Translations under genes and position numbers: made by a program | Assembly: GCA_016717655.1 (NCBI GenBank) | Contig: JADKFC010000008.1 | Location: 1 to 64,000, forward strand | From: Saprospiraceae bacterium | GTDB taxonomy: Bacteria; Bacteroidota; Bacteroidia; Chitinophagales; Saprospiraceae | DNA: 64,000 nt | Direction: 5' to 3' | Shown: piece after piece, positions 19,345 to 28,007 of the stretch | Numbering within the stretch: the stretch's first letter is position 1 | How the letters are laid out: each line of letters begins with the position of its first letter | The notes under the pieces: generated by a model | Seen by the model: only the letters and a program-made list of their open reading frames with translations | Databases searched by the model: none | What the model was told of the DNA's origin: nothing

Positions 19345-20102
19345 TTAAAGTTTTGGGGCAGATTCCAATTGTTCGCTGGTTTTACCAAACCGGCGTTCCC
19401 TTTTTTGTAGTCAATTACGGCTTCCAGTAGGTTGGTTTTTTTGAAATCAGGCCAAAAAACTTCTGTGAAATAAAGTTCTGCATAGGCAATTTGCCATAAC
19501 AGGTAATTTGAAATCCTTTGTTCTCCACTGGTCCGAATGAGAAGTTCAGGATCAGGTATATCTTTGGTAGACAAATAGCTACTAAACAAAGGCTCATCAA
19601 TGGCAGCCGGATCCAGCTCACCTTTTTTTACATCTTCCGCAATAAGGCGACTGGCTTGCACAATTTCCCATCGGGAGCTATAGTTGAGGGCCAGGACGAG
19701 GGTCATCCGGGTATTGTTTTTGGTGGCTTCTATGCCTTCCAACAAGGCCTTCCGGCTGGCTGAAGGCAGTTTGCTGAGATCGCCAATGGCTTGTAGACGA
19801 ATGTTGTTTTTATTCAAGGTTTTCAGTTCATTGCGTACAGCCTCAACCAAAAGCGCCATCAGGGCTCCTACCTCACTTACTGGCCTACTCCAGTTTTCGG
19901 TCGAAAAGGCATATAAAGTAAGGTATTTTACGCCAATTTCAGCACACACCTCGGTCACTTCACGCACGGCGTCAACCCCATTTTTATGACCAAATACCCG
20001 TGGTTTGCCATGGGTCTTGGCCCAACGACCATTGCCGTCCATGATCACAGCTATGTGACTGGGCAGGCGGTTGAAGTCAATTTGTTGTTTTAAAGTGTCC
20101 AT
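19345..20102 (-). CDS. uppS: Undecaprenyl diphosphate synthase (frameshifted near its end)
   Basis: UppS makes the C55 lipid carrier for peptidoglycan and O-antigen by adding isopentenyl units to farnesyl diphosphate. From ATG 20102 the protein carries HIAVIMDGNGRWAKTHGKPR with the catalytic Asp, then GVDAVREVTEVCAEIG, LTLYAFSTENWSRP and LIRTSGEQRISNYLLWQIAY. At 19403-19413 a run of A and G loses one base: the intact family ending (KRERRFGKTSEQLES) is restored by adding one A, with stop at 19345. Without this correction the frame runs on into bamA and creates a false fusion. An upstream in-frame ATG at 20201 is not conserved. Confidence 0.9.
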
Positions 20103-20202
20103 TTTGCCGAAAAAGCTGTGCAAAAGTACAAAAACATTGCAATTACAGGCCAGATACCTGGCTTCATTAGTCTTTAAGAAAGGCAATTTGATGATTTGCA
20201 CA

Positions 20203-20436
20203 TAGGTCTTTCAGGATTGAACCCGCCCTTTCTTTTCTTCGTTATTGCGGGTAAATTGTCCTCTATCTTTGATTTCTGCCTACTTAATCACTAGTCAATA
20301 AAGCATTACACATATTGAATTAAAATAATATTATTTTCAATGCCAACACTTTGAAGCACAATGTCATAGCGAAGAATCTTGACATTCACCCATCAACAAA
20401 CTTTGATAATCAAGCCAATTTTGTCAACTTTGTCGC
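20203..20436. other. Divergent intergenic region between uppS and the wecA-like gene
   Basis: AT-rich, no gene seen. CAACTTTG ends nine bases before ATG 20437, with TTTG about 20 bases further upstream, a weak match to the Bacteroidota promoter pattern for the wecA-like gene. Confidence 0.35.
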
Positions 20437-21482
20437 ATGGTAATCATCATCTTGTCATTTATTACCTCGTTTGCCCTTACCTATGTGGCCATTCCGTCTA
20501 TTATCCACCTCGCAGATAAAAAAAATCTGGTAGATGAGCCGGGAGAAAGAAGAAGCCATGAAGTAAGGACCCCCTCGCTAGGTGGCATTGCCATCTTTGC
20601 TGGTATGTTGTTCTCCATCATCATGTGGACTCCCTTCAATTATTTTGGCGACCTGCAATACATATTATGTGCTTTTATCATCATTTTTCTGATAGGAGCC
20701 CGGGATGACATTGATCCCATTTCACCCAGTAAAAAACTGGCAGGTCAAATGCTGGCCGCCGCCATCCTGGTATTTAAGGCCAATGTAAAAATTACCAGTC
20801 TGTATGGCATTTTTGGTATTTATGAACTCAACCTGCCCGCCAGTGTACTCTTGAGTATATTTACCATCATTGTCATCATCAATGCCTTTAACCTCATTGA
20901 TGGCATCAACGGCTTGTCCGGCAGCATAGCACTGCTGATTTCACTGGTACTTGGCACCTGGTTTTACCAGATCCAAAGGCTGGAAATCGCCATCGTTGCT
21001 TTTGCTTTGTCGGGCTCCATTGTGGCTTTCTTAAGTTCAATATTACTCCGGCCCGCATTTTTATGGGAGATACTGGGGCCTTACTATTAGGACTTGTTTG
21101 TAGCATTTTGCAATTTTATTCATAGAAATCCCAAAGACCTGGGCAATTCGCCCTATAAATTTGACGCGGCTCCTTCCTTTGCCATTGCCCTCATTCTGCC
21201 CCTTTTTGATACCTTAAGGTATTTACACTTAGGATTCTAAAGAAAAAATCGCCATTTTTTCCTGACCGGAGTCACATACATCACGTTTTGATAGATCTCG
21301 GACTAAGTCACATGCAGGCTACCGGCATTCTGATTGGGGTCAATATCTTATTTATCCTTTTGGCCATTTCTCTTCAGCACATAGGCAATTTGTACCTGCT
21401 GATGATCTTGTTTGTGGTAGCCGTTGCCCTTTCCTTTTTCTTAAGCCGGTTTTCTGCCCACAGAAAAACAACTTCTATCTGA
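20437..21482 (+). CDS. WecA-like undecaprenyl-phosphate N-acetylhexosamine-1-phosphate transferase (frameshifted)
   Basis: Enzymes of this polytopic family transfer a sugar-1-phosphate from a UDP-sugar to undecaprenyl phosphate, starting O-antigen, teichoic acid or related glycan synthesis. The N-terminus has FALTYVAIPSIIHLADKKNL and VDEPGERRSHEVRTPSLGG. DDIDPISPSKKLAGQ and NAFNLIDGINGL carry the catalytic Asp residues. Three small indels interrupt the C-terminal half: at 21033 (AA for AAA), in the T-run 21114-21117 and at about 21218. Corrected, it reads FNITPARIFMGDTGALLLGL, FDAAPSFAIALILPLFDTLR and PDRSHIHHVLIDLGLSH, the conserved HIHH motif, with stop at 21482. The stop overlaps the crcB ATG (TGATG). 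Confidence 0.85.
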
Positions 21483-21844
21483 TGGGTTTTGTCTATGTCT
21501 TCATGGGCGGAGGCATTGGTGCCGTGTGCCGATATGCTCTTGGCCTGTGGCTGGGGCGGTCGGAGGCCAATGTCATACCCTGGCATACCCTGTTGAGCAA
21601 TGTACTGGCGTGTTTGATAGCCGGCATGCTGATAGCCTGGCTGCCCAAATCGGGGTACTACAGTGAGGGAAGGTTGTGGCTGCTCACCGGATTCTGTGGA
21701 GGATTTAGCACCTTTTCAACCTTTGGCGTGGAGACCATCTTTATGTTGCAAAGAGGACACAGTCTTGCTGCGCTGAGCTACATGGCCCTCTCCCTTGCCT
21801 CATGCCTAATGGCCGTTGTCGCAGGAATAAAAATTATGGGCTAG
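21482..21844 (+). CDS. crcB: Fluoride ion channel CrcB/Fluc
   Basis: Fluc channels export fluoride as dual-topology dimers. The 120-residue protein has four helices and the family motifs GGGIGAVCRYALGLWLGR at the start, a central LLSNVLACLIAGM (normally GTLxxN) and GFCGGFSTFSTFGVET with the conserved Phe residues of the pore. Its ATG overlaps the stop of the wecA-like gene by one base, so they are co-transcribed. I see no fluoride riboswitch upstream, as expected for an internal operon gene. A second CrcB partner is not seen here; a single gene is enough in dual-topology forms. Confidence 0.92.
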   Translation: MGFVYVFMGGGIGAVCRYALGLWLGRSEANVIPWHTLLSNVLACLIAGMLIAWLPKSGYYSEGRLWLLTGFCGGFSTFSTFGVETIFMLQRGHSLAALSYMALSLASCLMAVVAGIKIMG

Positions 21845-21927
21845 AAAACAAAAAGCAGGCTGCATTTTTGGGAATTATTTACATTTCTTTTACCTTGTCG
21901 AAATCAAATAACTTAAATCTAATCTGT

Positions 21928-22848
21928 ATGAAAAAAGTTTTTCTGGCCACTTGTTTGTGTCTAACTGCATGGACAATGGGCGCACAAACCCTCGATGAAT
22001 TAAAGACAATGAAGGCTGAAAAGGAAAAAATGGCTGCTAGCAAACAAGCTGAGGCCGATGCCATCAAGGGCGAAATTGCCGACCTGGATTCCAAGATTAC
22101 CGTATTATCAGGATGGAAAACAGGGCTTTTCGGGGCAGTGGGCTTCAATTTTAACCAATCGAACAACTGGCAGACCAATGCCATTAAAAATTCTACTTCT
22201 GCCTCTTTTTCAGGAAGCCTAAGTGTTTTTGCCAACCGACAGGCTGAAAAGTATTTTTGGAACAACTCCGGAAACTTTAACCTGGGCTACCTCAAGTTTG
22301 ATGACGAAGATATTGAAACCGATGATGCCGACTTCAGAAGGTCGACCGATGTATTGAGGTTTGCTTCCCTCTATGGCTACAAGCTCAACAAATGGGTAGC
22401 CATCTCCGCCCTTGGTGAATACAGCTCTTCATTATTCAAAATCAATAATCCCGGCATTTTGGATTTGGGTGCAGGAGCTACCTTAACCCCGGTTACCAAT
22501 CTGGTAGTGGTAGTCCACCCGTTGAACTATCACTTTGCATTCTCTGACGCTGTGGGAGTAGAATCGGTAGCCCAACTGGGTGCCAAGGTAAGGGCAGACT
22601 ATACCCGCAAATTCAAAGGAGGCATTTCTTGGTCTTCTACCCTGACTACCTTCCTACCATATGCAGGATCGGAAGCCGGACAGCCTGGCCTTTTTGAATA
22701 TACATGGCTCAATACAGTAGCCTTTAATGTGTGGAAAGGCATTGGTGTTGGATTTACCTATGGACTTCGCCAGGCAGATTTTGAAACCTGGACCAAAAAA
22801 GGTGTCACCCAGTCCTACTCAACCGTGGGTCTGAGTTACGCTTTCTAA
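21928..22848 (+). CDS. DUF3078-family outer-membrane-associated protein
   Basis: The protein starts at ATG 21928 with a signal peptide (MKKVFLATCLCLTAWTMGAQ). A short coiled-coil follows (about residues 22-60: LKTMKAEKEKMAASKQAEA, then IKGEIADLDSKI), then a beta-rich domain with GWKTGLFGAVGFNFNQSNN, the DUF3078 hallmark of a tryptophan/asparagine-rich first strand. Many later segments alternate aromatic and polar residues, ending YSTVGLSYAF with the terminal Phe of an outer-membrane barrel. DUF3078 is confined mostly to Bacteroidota and its role is unknown. It begins 83 bases after crcB; a larger frame beginning at 21802 would overlap crcB and is rejected. Confidence 0.75.
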   Translation: MKKVFLATCLCLTAWTMGAQTLDELKTMKAEKEKMAASKQAEADAIKGEIADLDSKITVLSGWKTGLFGAVGFNFNQSNNWQTNAIKNSTSASFSGSLSVFANRQAEKYFWNNSGNFNLGYLKFDDEDIETDDADFRRSTDVLRFASLYGYKLNKWVAISALGEYSSSLFKINNPGILDLGAGATLTPVTNLVVVVHPLNYHFAFSDAVGVESVAQLGAKVRADYTRKFKGGISWSSTLTTFLPYAGSEAGQPGLFEYTWLNTVAFNVWKGIGVGFTYGLRQADFETWTKKGVTQSYSTVGLSYAF

Positions 22849-22870
22849 GAAAACATCAAATAAGAAATGG

Positions 22871-22908
22871 ACGGTTTTGCAGACCAGGTTTGCAAAACCG
22901 TTCTTTTT
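22871..22908. terminator. Terminator between the DUF3078 gene and the dioxygenase gene
   Basis: ACGGTTTTGCA pairs perfectly with TGCAAAACCGT (22891-22901), followed by TCTTTTTTT. It follows the DUF3078 stop; the convergent dioxygenase gene ends at 22909. Confidence 0.85.
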
Positions 22909-23787
22909 TTATCCAAATTGAAACGAGGTCATGGTGATGGAGCCCATGGCTACCTTATCATTAAATATTTTTACCTCTTCCTTCGGCTGACTCAGTCCCA
23001 AAATGTACATCAACGGATAATAGTGATCAGGGCTCGGTATCGATAGCTGCCAGTGTTGACCTTGTTTTTGGTATTCCGTCATGGCTTTAAAATTTCTATC
23101 GACAACGTATTTTTTCATTTCATCATTGGCCTGGATGGCCCAGTCGTAGCCGTATTCTTCCGGCCCACCCCAGTTGATTCTACCCAGGTTGTGAACAATG
23201 TTTCCACTGCCTATGATAAGAACTCCTTTACTCCTTAGTTTTTGTAAGTCTTGTGCCAATTGAAAATGCCAGGCAGCATCTTTGCTAAAGTCTATACTTA
23301 ATTGCAACACAGGAATGTTGGCCTTTGGATACATGTGCCGTACTATGGTCCAGGTGCCGTGGTCAAGTCCCCATTCGTGGTCGAGACCTGTTTGAACACT
23401 GGTAATGGTTTGCACAACCTCTTTTGCCATTTCCGGACTACCTGGAGCTGGATATTTTACCTGGTACAACGCATCAGGAAATCCGCCGAAGTCATATATA
23501 GTTCTGGGATTCTCCATGGCTGTAACATGGGTGCCCCTGGTCAACCAATGGGCAGAGACTACCAGGATCATTCTGGGAGTTGGCAGGGTTTGCCCCAGTT
23601 CCTTCCAGTTGCGGGAATACGGATTGTCTTCAATACCATTCATTGGTGAGCCATGGCCTAAAAATAACACCGGCATTAGATCGCTGCCGGGACCATGCAT
23701 GGCATCATAGTACCATTTTCCTAGTGAAGAAAGTCCGTATGCTATAGGCAAGGTAGCCATGATCTGTAAAAAATGTTTTCGTTCCAT
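22909..23787 (-). CDS. ygiD: Extradiol dioxygenase of the 4,5-DOPA / YgiD family
   Basis: The protein of 292 residues resembles YgiD (4,5-DOPA-extradiol-dioxygenase, LigB superfamily), which opens catechol rings with a non-heme metal. It has LFLGHGSPMNGIEDNPYS with a metal-binding His, VSAHWLTRGTHVTAMENPRT, GLDHGTWTIVRHMYP, GSGNIVHNLG and PSPDHYYPLMYILG; the three metal-site His residues are all present. A twin hydrophobic N-terminus (ATLPIAYGLSSLGKW) suggests a lipid or signal anchor not usual in E. coli YgiD. The physiological substrate is unknown and many homologues have no DOPA in their host. Convergent with the DUF3078 gene through a shared terminator. Confidence 0.85.
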   Translation of the reverse strand: MERKHFLQIMATLPIAYGLSSLGKWYYDAMHGPGSDLMPVLFLGHGSPMNGIEDNPYSRNWKELGQTLPTPRMILVVSAHWLTRGTHVTAMENPRTIYDFGGFPDALYQVKYPAPGSPEMAKEVVQTITSVQTGLDHEWGLDHGTWTIVRHMYPKANIPVLQLSIDFSKDAAWHFQLAQDLQKLRSKGVLIIGSGNIVHNLGRINWGGPEEYGYDWAIQANDEMKKYVVDRNFKAMTEYQKQGQHWQLSIPSPDHYYPLMYILGLSQPKEEVKIFNDKVAMGSITMTSFQFG

Positions 23788-23796
23788 AAACTAACA

Positions 23797-23814
23797 TTTG
23801 TTGTAACAAACATA
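23797..23814 (-). promoter_or_regulatory. Promoter of the dioxygenase gene with overlapping palindrome
   Basis: On the minus strand TATGTTTG (plus 23807-23814) matches TAnnTTTG, 20 bases before ATG 23787. It overlaps TTTGTT-GT-AACAAA (plus 23797-23810), an exact palindrome across the likely start of transcription, which could be an operator. Confidence 0.5.
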
Positions 23815-23959
23815 GATCTAATAACCCAGCTTTTTTTAATTAGTTCCCCAATCTTCCTAAATCGCTACTAAACACCCCAAAAATGATGAAAACTTCGTTA
23901 AATAAGGGTTAATTCCCCGTTTTTAACTACTTTTTAGTAATTTACCCGTCGTAATTTAC

Positions 23960-25354
23960 ATGCGTTCAATGAAATTATTTTTTACCCTCCTGCTCTGCGC
24001 CTGGTTCCTGCAAACCGGCGTTCAGGCACAAACTGATTTTGAATATACCAATAGCGTTTATTCCGATCAGGTCAGAAGCATCCAAACCCTGGTCAACGGC
24101 ATCATTACCTCTGTGCCAGTTATGCGACTCAACAGTGCCGACCGCCTTGTGATACAATTTGATGACCTCAGTGAAGAAGAAGACAATGAGTTTTATTACA
24201 AACTGATCCATTGTACCAAAGACTGGGAAGCAAGTACTATTCAGGAAATCGAATATGTAGAAGGTTTTGCAGAAGAGCGCATTCGCGACTGGCAATTGTC
24301 AATAGGCACCAAACAAATTTTTACCCATTATTGGTTTTCTCTTCCCAACAGAGATACCCGGCTTCGCATTTCGGGAAATTACCTGCTTTTGGTCTATGAC
24401 AGAGGCAATGACAACACTCCATTGTTTACCAAAAGAATCATCGTTGCAGAGTCAGCTGTATTGCCCAACATGCAGTGGGTAAGACCTTCGCAAACAGAAT
24501 TTATCCGCTTCAATCAGCAGCTCAATCTGTCATTTCAGGTAAAAGATGTGAAGTTGCTCAATCCCATGCGCGATGTTTATACTTCTGTAGTTCAAAATGG
24601 AAACTGGAACAACGCCATTTTTAACGTTGCCCCCAGGGTGTTTAAAGACGGACTTTTTACCTTTGATCAATTTGGTTTGATCAGTTTTCCTGGTAGCAAT
24701 GAATATCGGTTTTTTGATACCCGTACCCTCATAGGCAGAGGTTGGGGTGTGAAGTCTATCGACCACTTCATCGATGGTTATGAAGTTTTATTGACACCAA
24801 CCGTGCGAAGGGACCAAAAAGTATATTCCTTCAATTTTGATTTCAATGGCAATTATTACGTTGACAATGTGGACTATTTTTCAAGGGCCATCTTTGACAG
24901 CAACTTACAAAATCGAAACAAGCTCGTAGAATTTAGGAACAACTTTGCCTACTTTGATGCCCTCGACAATGAGTGGCAAGGCAGAGAGAAAGACCTGCGC
25001 TCAGACTACACCAACGTCATCTTTTCTCTCAAATCACCGCGGTTGGATAAAGAGGTTTATGTATTTGGTGCTTTTACCGACTTCCAGTTGCAACCCAGAT
25101 TTAAAATGAAATACGATGATCGAAGGGAAATGTATACCGCCGACATTCTTTTAAAACAAGGCTATTACGACTACCTTTTTGCCACTGAAGGTGAAAACGG
25201 AAAGATAGATTTTTCCATCACCGAAGGCAGCTGGCAGGATGCAGAAAACGAATACAAAACCATCATTTATCTTCGTGAATTTGCCACCCGATATGACCGG
25301 GTTCTGGGCGTGATCAGCAGCAATTCTTCGGATTACAATTTGAACGGCCGGTAG
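23960..25354 (+). CDS. Type IX secretion system plug-like protein (DUF5103)
   Basis: The 464-residue protein has a signal peptide (from ATG 23960, or from the ATG three codons later: LFFTLLLCAWFLQTGVQAQ). It then has EYTNSVYSDQVRSIQTLVNG and DDLSEEEDNEFYYKLIHCTKDW, the conserved start of the DUF5103 / T9SS plug domain. The later YVFGAFTDFQLQPRFKMKYD and YDYLFATEGENG are also typical. In F. johnsoniae, Plug closes the periplasmic side of the SprA translocon when no PorV-cargo is present (established knowledge). Here it supports a complete T9SS. It stands alone, upstream of the RAYT and gldB. Confidence 0.85.
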   Translation: MRSMKLFFTLLLCAWFLQTGVQAQTDFEYTNSVYSDQVRSIQTLVNGIITSVPVMRLNSADRLVIQFDDLSEEEDNEFYYKLIHCTKDWEASTIQEIEYVEGFAEERIRDWQLSIGTKQIFTHYWFSLPNRDTRLRISGNYLLLVYDRGNDNTPLFTKRIIVAESAVLPNMQWVRPSQTEFIRFNQQLNLSFQVKDVKLLNPMRDVYTSVVQNGNWNNAIFNVAPRVFKDGLFTFDQFGLISFPGSNEYRFFDTRTLIGRGWGVKSIDHFIDGYEVLLTPTVRRDQKVYSFNFDFNGNYYVDNVDYFSRAIFDSNLQNRNKLVEFRNNFAYFDALDNEWQGREKDLRSDYTNVIFSLKSPRLDKEVYVFGAFTDFQLQPRFKMKYDDRREMYTADILLKQGYYDYLFATEGENGKIDFSITEGSWQDAENEYKTIIYLREFATRYDRVLGVISSNSSDYNLNGR

Positions 25355-25359
25355 GTGGA

Positions 25360-25908
25360 TTAATTTTGTATTGAATCAAAACCCCATTTGCCCGGATTAT
25401 CCAAAATGTATTTCGTTATACGATGATATGATTTTTCATTTCGGATGATATGGTCATGGTACCGCATTTGCCATTTAAAATCCGGATTGGTTATCCGCGC
25501 ATTTTTGGTTACCGCCATTTTGAACCCACGAATGATGGATGGTAAATTTTTGGATTGGGGTCCGAATTGATTCATGGTATTGGACGCAGGACCGCAATTC
25601 ATTGTGGTCCTACGTCCGGAATTGTATTCATTGGGTCCAATCCCAATAATGGAATGAAAATGATTGGGCATCACCACAAATTCACCCAACATTAAATTCA
25701 TATCAGGCCGCATTTCAAATGTTTTTAACCATTCATGATTGACAATTTCACCAATATCCGATAAAACCATTTTGCCATTCAATACATGCCCAAACCAACA
25801 TTTGCGTTCATGGGTGCAGATGGTAATAAAATAGGCGGCATCCCACCCATAATCCCAAAATGGGGCACGTGCAGTTCCATTGCGAAATTTGTTTTGAAAT
25901 TTTTCCAT
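25360..25908 (-). CDS. REP-associated tyrosine transposase-like protein (RAYT, IS200-type fold)
   Basis: The 182-residue protein belongs to the Y1 / HUH transposase fold. It has AAYFITICTHERKCWFG, the HUH motif in FVVMPNHFHSIIGIG, and NQFGPQSKNLPSIIRGFK with MRYHDHIIRNEKSYHRITKY, where the Tyr-containing helix lies. RAYTs are single-copy domesticated transposases that act on REP palindromes; no insertion-sequence ends are seen here. A variable section at about residues 97-115 of the protein is encoded by a near-perfect 12-bp hairpin (25582-25617). The gene ends six bases from the plug-gene stop and has no clear operon partners. Confidence 0.82.
   Translation of the reverse strand: MEKFQNKFRNGTARAPFWDYGWDAAYFITICTHERKCWFGHVLNGKMVLSDIGEIVNHEWLKTFEMRPDMNLMLGEFVVMPNHFHSIIGIGPNEYNSGRRTTMNCGPASNTMNQFGPQSKNLPSIIRGFKMAVTKNARITNPDFKWQMRYHDHIIRNEKSYHRITKYILDNPGKWGFDSIQN
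25582..25617. repeat. Palindrome inside the RAYT gene
   Basis: GGACGCAGGACC (25582-25593) and GGTCCTACGTCC (25606-25617) pair at 11 of 12 positions around a 12-base loop. A REP-like palindrome within a transposase of the family that acts on REPs is suggestive but unproven. Confidence 0.55.
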
Positions 25909-26056
25909 TGTAATAACGTTCTGATGGCAAATTAATGGATTTTTGGATGTACGATATTTTTATTTTCACGAATACCAATAATTACAGTGCAAATTAGGCC
26001 ATTGCCAAATTTCATTCGGCAACAAACATCCATTTCTTTCCAACCTACGTTTTTTA

Positions 26057-26064
26057 TACATTTG
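26057..26064 (+). promoter_or_regulatory. -7 box for gldB
   Basis: TACATTTG matches TAnnTTTG, 18 bases before ATG 26083. It lies inside the reading frame that extends upstream to 25987, which supports the shorter start. Confidence 0.5.
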
Positions 26065-26082
26065 CAGTCTTTAATCATTACC

Positions 26083-27093
26083 ATGCCCAGATTTTTAATA
26101 TTCCTGTTTGCGTCCTCTCTCTTTATCCTTTCTTGTAAAGACAAGGAAGATGCAGTGGACGTATCTCACATCCCTGCAAAAGCGGAGATTGTGCGGTTTG
26201 ATCAGGCGCTATTTGCACTGGATACCAATAATTGGGATAGGGACCTTGCAGTATTGAAAGGCAAGTACCCGCATTTTTGGGAGATCTATAGCAGCCATGT
26301 ACTGCCGTTGACGCAGGATAGCACTATGTACAGCAAGGCACTGAAGGCTTTTGTGAGTGATGCTACCATGCGACAATTATTTGACACTACTATGATGCTA
26401 ACAGGGGATCTAAAGAGGTACCAGGAGGAGACCACAGAGGGCTTTAAAAGGGTAAAGTTTTATTTTCCAAAGTTTACAGAGCCTGTGATTTATACCTTCA
26501 TTTCTGAGTTTAGCTTTCAGAAGTTTATTTTTAGTGATGGTCCCAGGGATGGCATCGGCATTGGACTGGATATGTTTTTGGGGAGGAATTATCCATATAA
26601 AAACATTGACCCTACGAATCCTAATTTTTCGGGATATTTGACCAGAACCTTTGACAAGGATTATCTGACTAAAAAAACCATAGACCTCATAGTAGAGGAT
26701 ATTACAGGCTCACCAGGCGGAGTAAGGCTGCTGGATTATATGGTTCATAATGGTAAAAAGCTGTACTTACTCAAAAAGTTTTTACCTGCAGAGCCGGATT
26801 CTATCATTTTTGAGTACACAGAGGAACAAATGGATTGGGTACGCAACAACGAATTGGAGATCTGGTCGTTTTTCACAGAACAAAACCTGATCTATGAGAC
26901 CAATGTCAACCGCATCAATAAGTACATAAATCCTTCTCCCGATTCACCGGGCATGCCGGCAGATGCACCAGGGCAGACGGCCAATTACATAGGATATCAG
27001 ATGATAACTGCGTATATGGAAAAAAATCCGAATACAACGCTCGACCAATTGATGGCACAAAAGGATGCACAAATAGATTTTAGAGCTTTCTAA
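26083..27093 (+). CDS. gldB: Gliding motility lipoprotein GldB homologue
   Basis: From ATG 26083 the protein is 336 residues with a lipoprotein signal ending FILSC (Cys 18). It then has IVRFDQALFALDTNNWDRDL and YPHFWEIYSSHVLPL, as in GldB, a lipoprotein needed for gliding in F. johnsoniae whose exact role is unknown. The C-terminal part has MDWVRNNELEIWSFFTEQ and ends in YMEKNPNTTLDQLMAQKD. The frame opens upstream to 25987, but the promoter box at 26057 and the lipobox make the internal ATG the true start. It is separated from gldKLMN by more than 30 kb, typical for Bacteroidota outside the flavobacteria. Confidence 0.85.
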   Translation: MPRFLIFLFASSLFILSCKDKEDAVDVSHIPAKAEIVRFDQALFALDTNNWDRDLAVLKGKYPHFWEIYSSHVLPLTQDSTMYSKALKAFVSDATMRQLFDTTMMLTGDLKRYQEETTEGFKRVKFYFPKFTEPVIYTFISEFSFQKFIFSDGPRDGIGIGLDMFLGRNYPYKNIDPTNPNFSGYLTRTFDKDYLTKKTIDLIVEDITGSPGGVRLLDYMVHNGKKLYLLKKFLPAEPDSIIFEYTEEQMDWVRNNELEIWSFFTEQNLIYETNVNRINKYINPSPDSPGMPADAPGQTANYIGYQMITAYMEKNPNTTLDQLMAQKDAQIDFRAF

Positions 27094-27113
27094 GTATAAG
27101 CCCAAAAGATAAA

Positions 27114-27971
27114 TCACGACCTGGCCGCCTGTAGTCTCAGCCGCTTGAGGTAGAGCAGCCGTACCACCAACGCACCTATAATAATGAGGCCGCCGGTCAT
27201 GGGTAATAAACCTGGCACCTCACCATAACCTATCATTACCCACAACGGATTGAACAAAGGCTCCAATAAGGAGATGAGGGCACCTTCAATGGCAGTGATG
27301 TATTTTTGACCATAGGTGAAGAGCAGGAAGCCAAGGCCTAATTGAACAAAGCCCAAAAATAACAACATGGCATTTTCCTGGAAGGTAGGCAGGGGTTTGC
27401 TGAAAAACCAAGGAGAGGTGATCAGCAAAACAAAGATGTTTCCCAAAAAGATGCCGCCGGTCTGGTATTCAAAGGCATTGCTTTTTTGACTGATGAGAAT
27501 GCCGGCAAGGGCAAGGCCTGAGAGCATAGCGATGTAGATACCGGGATTGGTGGCCGACATTTCAAAGCCGTCGATGAGAAAGAGGGCCATGCCTACAAAA
27601 CTCAGGACGACGGTAAGGATGTCGATTTTGAGCAGCTTGGTTTTGAGCAACAATGGCTCAAGCAAAAGTACGTAAGCCACTCCGGTTGATTGCAAAAAGA
27701 TGGCATTGGCCGCTGTGGTCATTTTGGTTGAACTCACAAAACACAGCAATAACGGTGCATAAAAGCAGGCGGAAAGCACGCTTCTTTTGTTGATCTTAAA
27801 GGCCTTTTTACCAAAATAAAGCAGAAAAAAAAGCGATGTGTAAAGACTTCTGTAAAAAAGAATGGTGAAGGCGTCCTGGGGCAACACTTTGACCAGCAAG
27901 CCACCGGTACTCCACAGCAAGGCTGCCAGCACCGACAATAATATGCCTTTATTTCTATCGTCCTTTACCAC
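27114..27971 (-). CDS. EamA/DMT-family transporter
   Basis: The 285-residue membrane protein has ten predicted helices arranged as two EamA repeats, starting GILLSVLAALLWSTGGLLVK and with a second repeat at about residues 145-280 (PGIYIAMLSGLALAGILISQ). These drug/metabolite transporters export amino acids, nucleosides or other metabolites; the substrate is unknown. The first 8 residues are hydrophilic (MVKDDRNK). It converges on gldB with a 20-base gap and lies just downstream of murF-alr on the same strand, so it could be cotranscribed with it. Confidence 0.85.
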   Translation of the reverse strand: MVKDDRNKGILLSVLAALLWSTGGLLVKVLPQDAFTILFYRSLYTSLFFLLYFGKKAFKINKRSVLSACFYAPLLLCFVSSTKMTTAANAIFLQSTGVAYVLLLEPLLLKTKLLKIDILTVVLSFVGMALFLIDGFEMSATNPGIYIAMLSGLALAGILISQKSNAFEYQTGGIFLGNIFVLLITSPWFFSKPLPTFQENAMLLFLGFVQLGLGFLLFTYGQKYITAIEGALISLLEPLFNPLWVMIGYGEVPGLLPMTGGLIIIGALVVRLLYLKRLRLQAARS

Positions 27972-28007
27972 CTGAAAAATGCTAGTTCAGGATACGAAGG
28001 TACAATC

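Noticed and set aside
25360..25908. Complete IS200/IS605 insertion sequence around the RAYT-like gene.
   Set aside because: No terminal hairpins, target repeats or tnpB gene; the protein fits the single-copy RAYT group.
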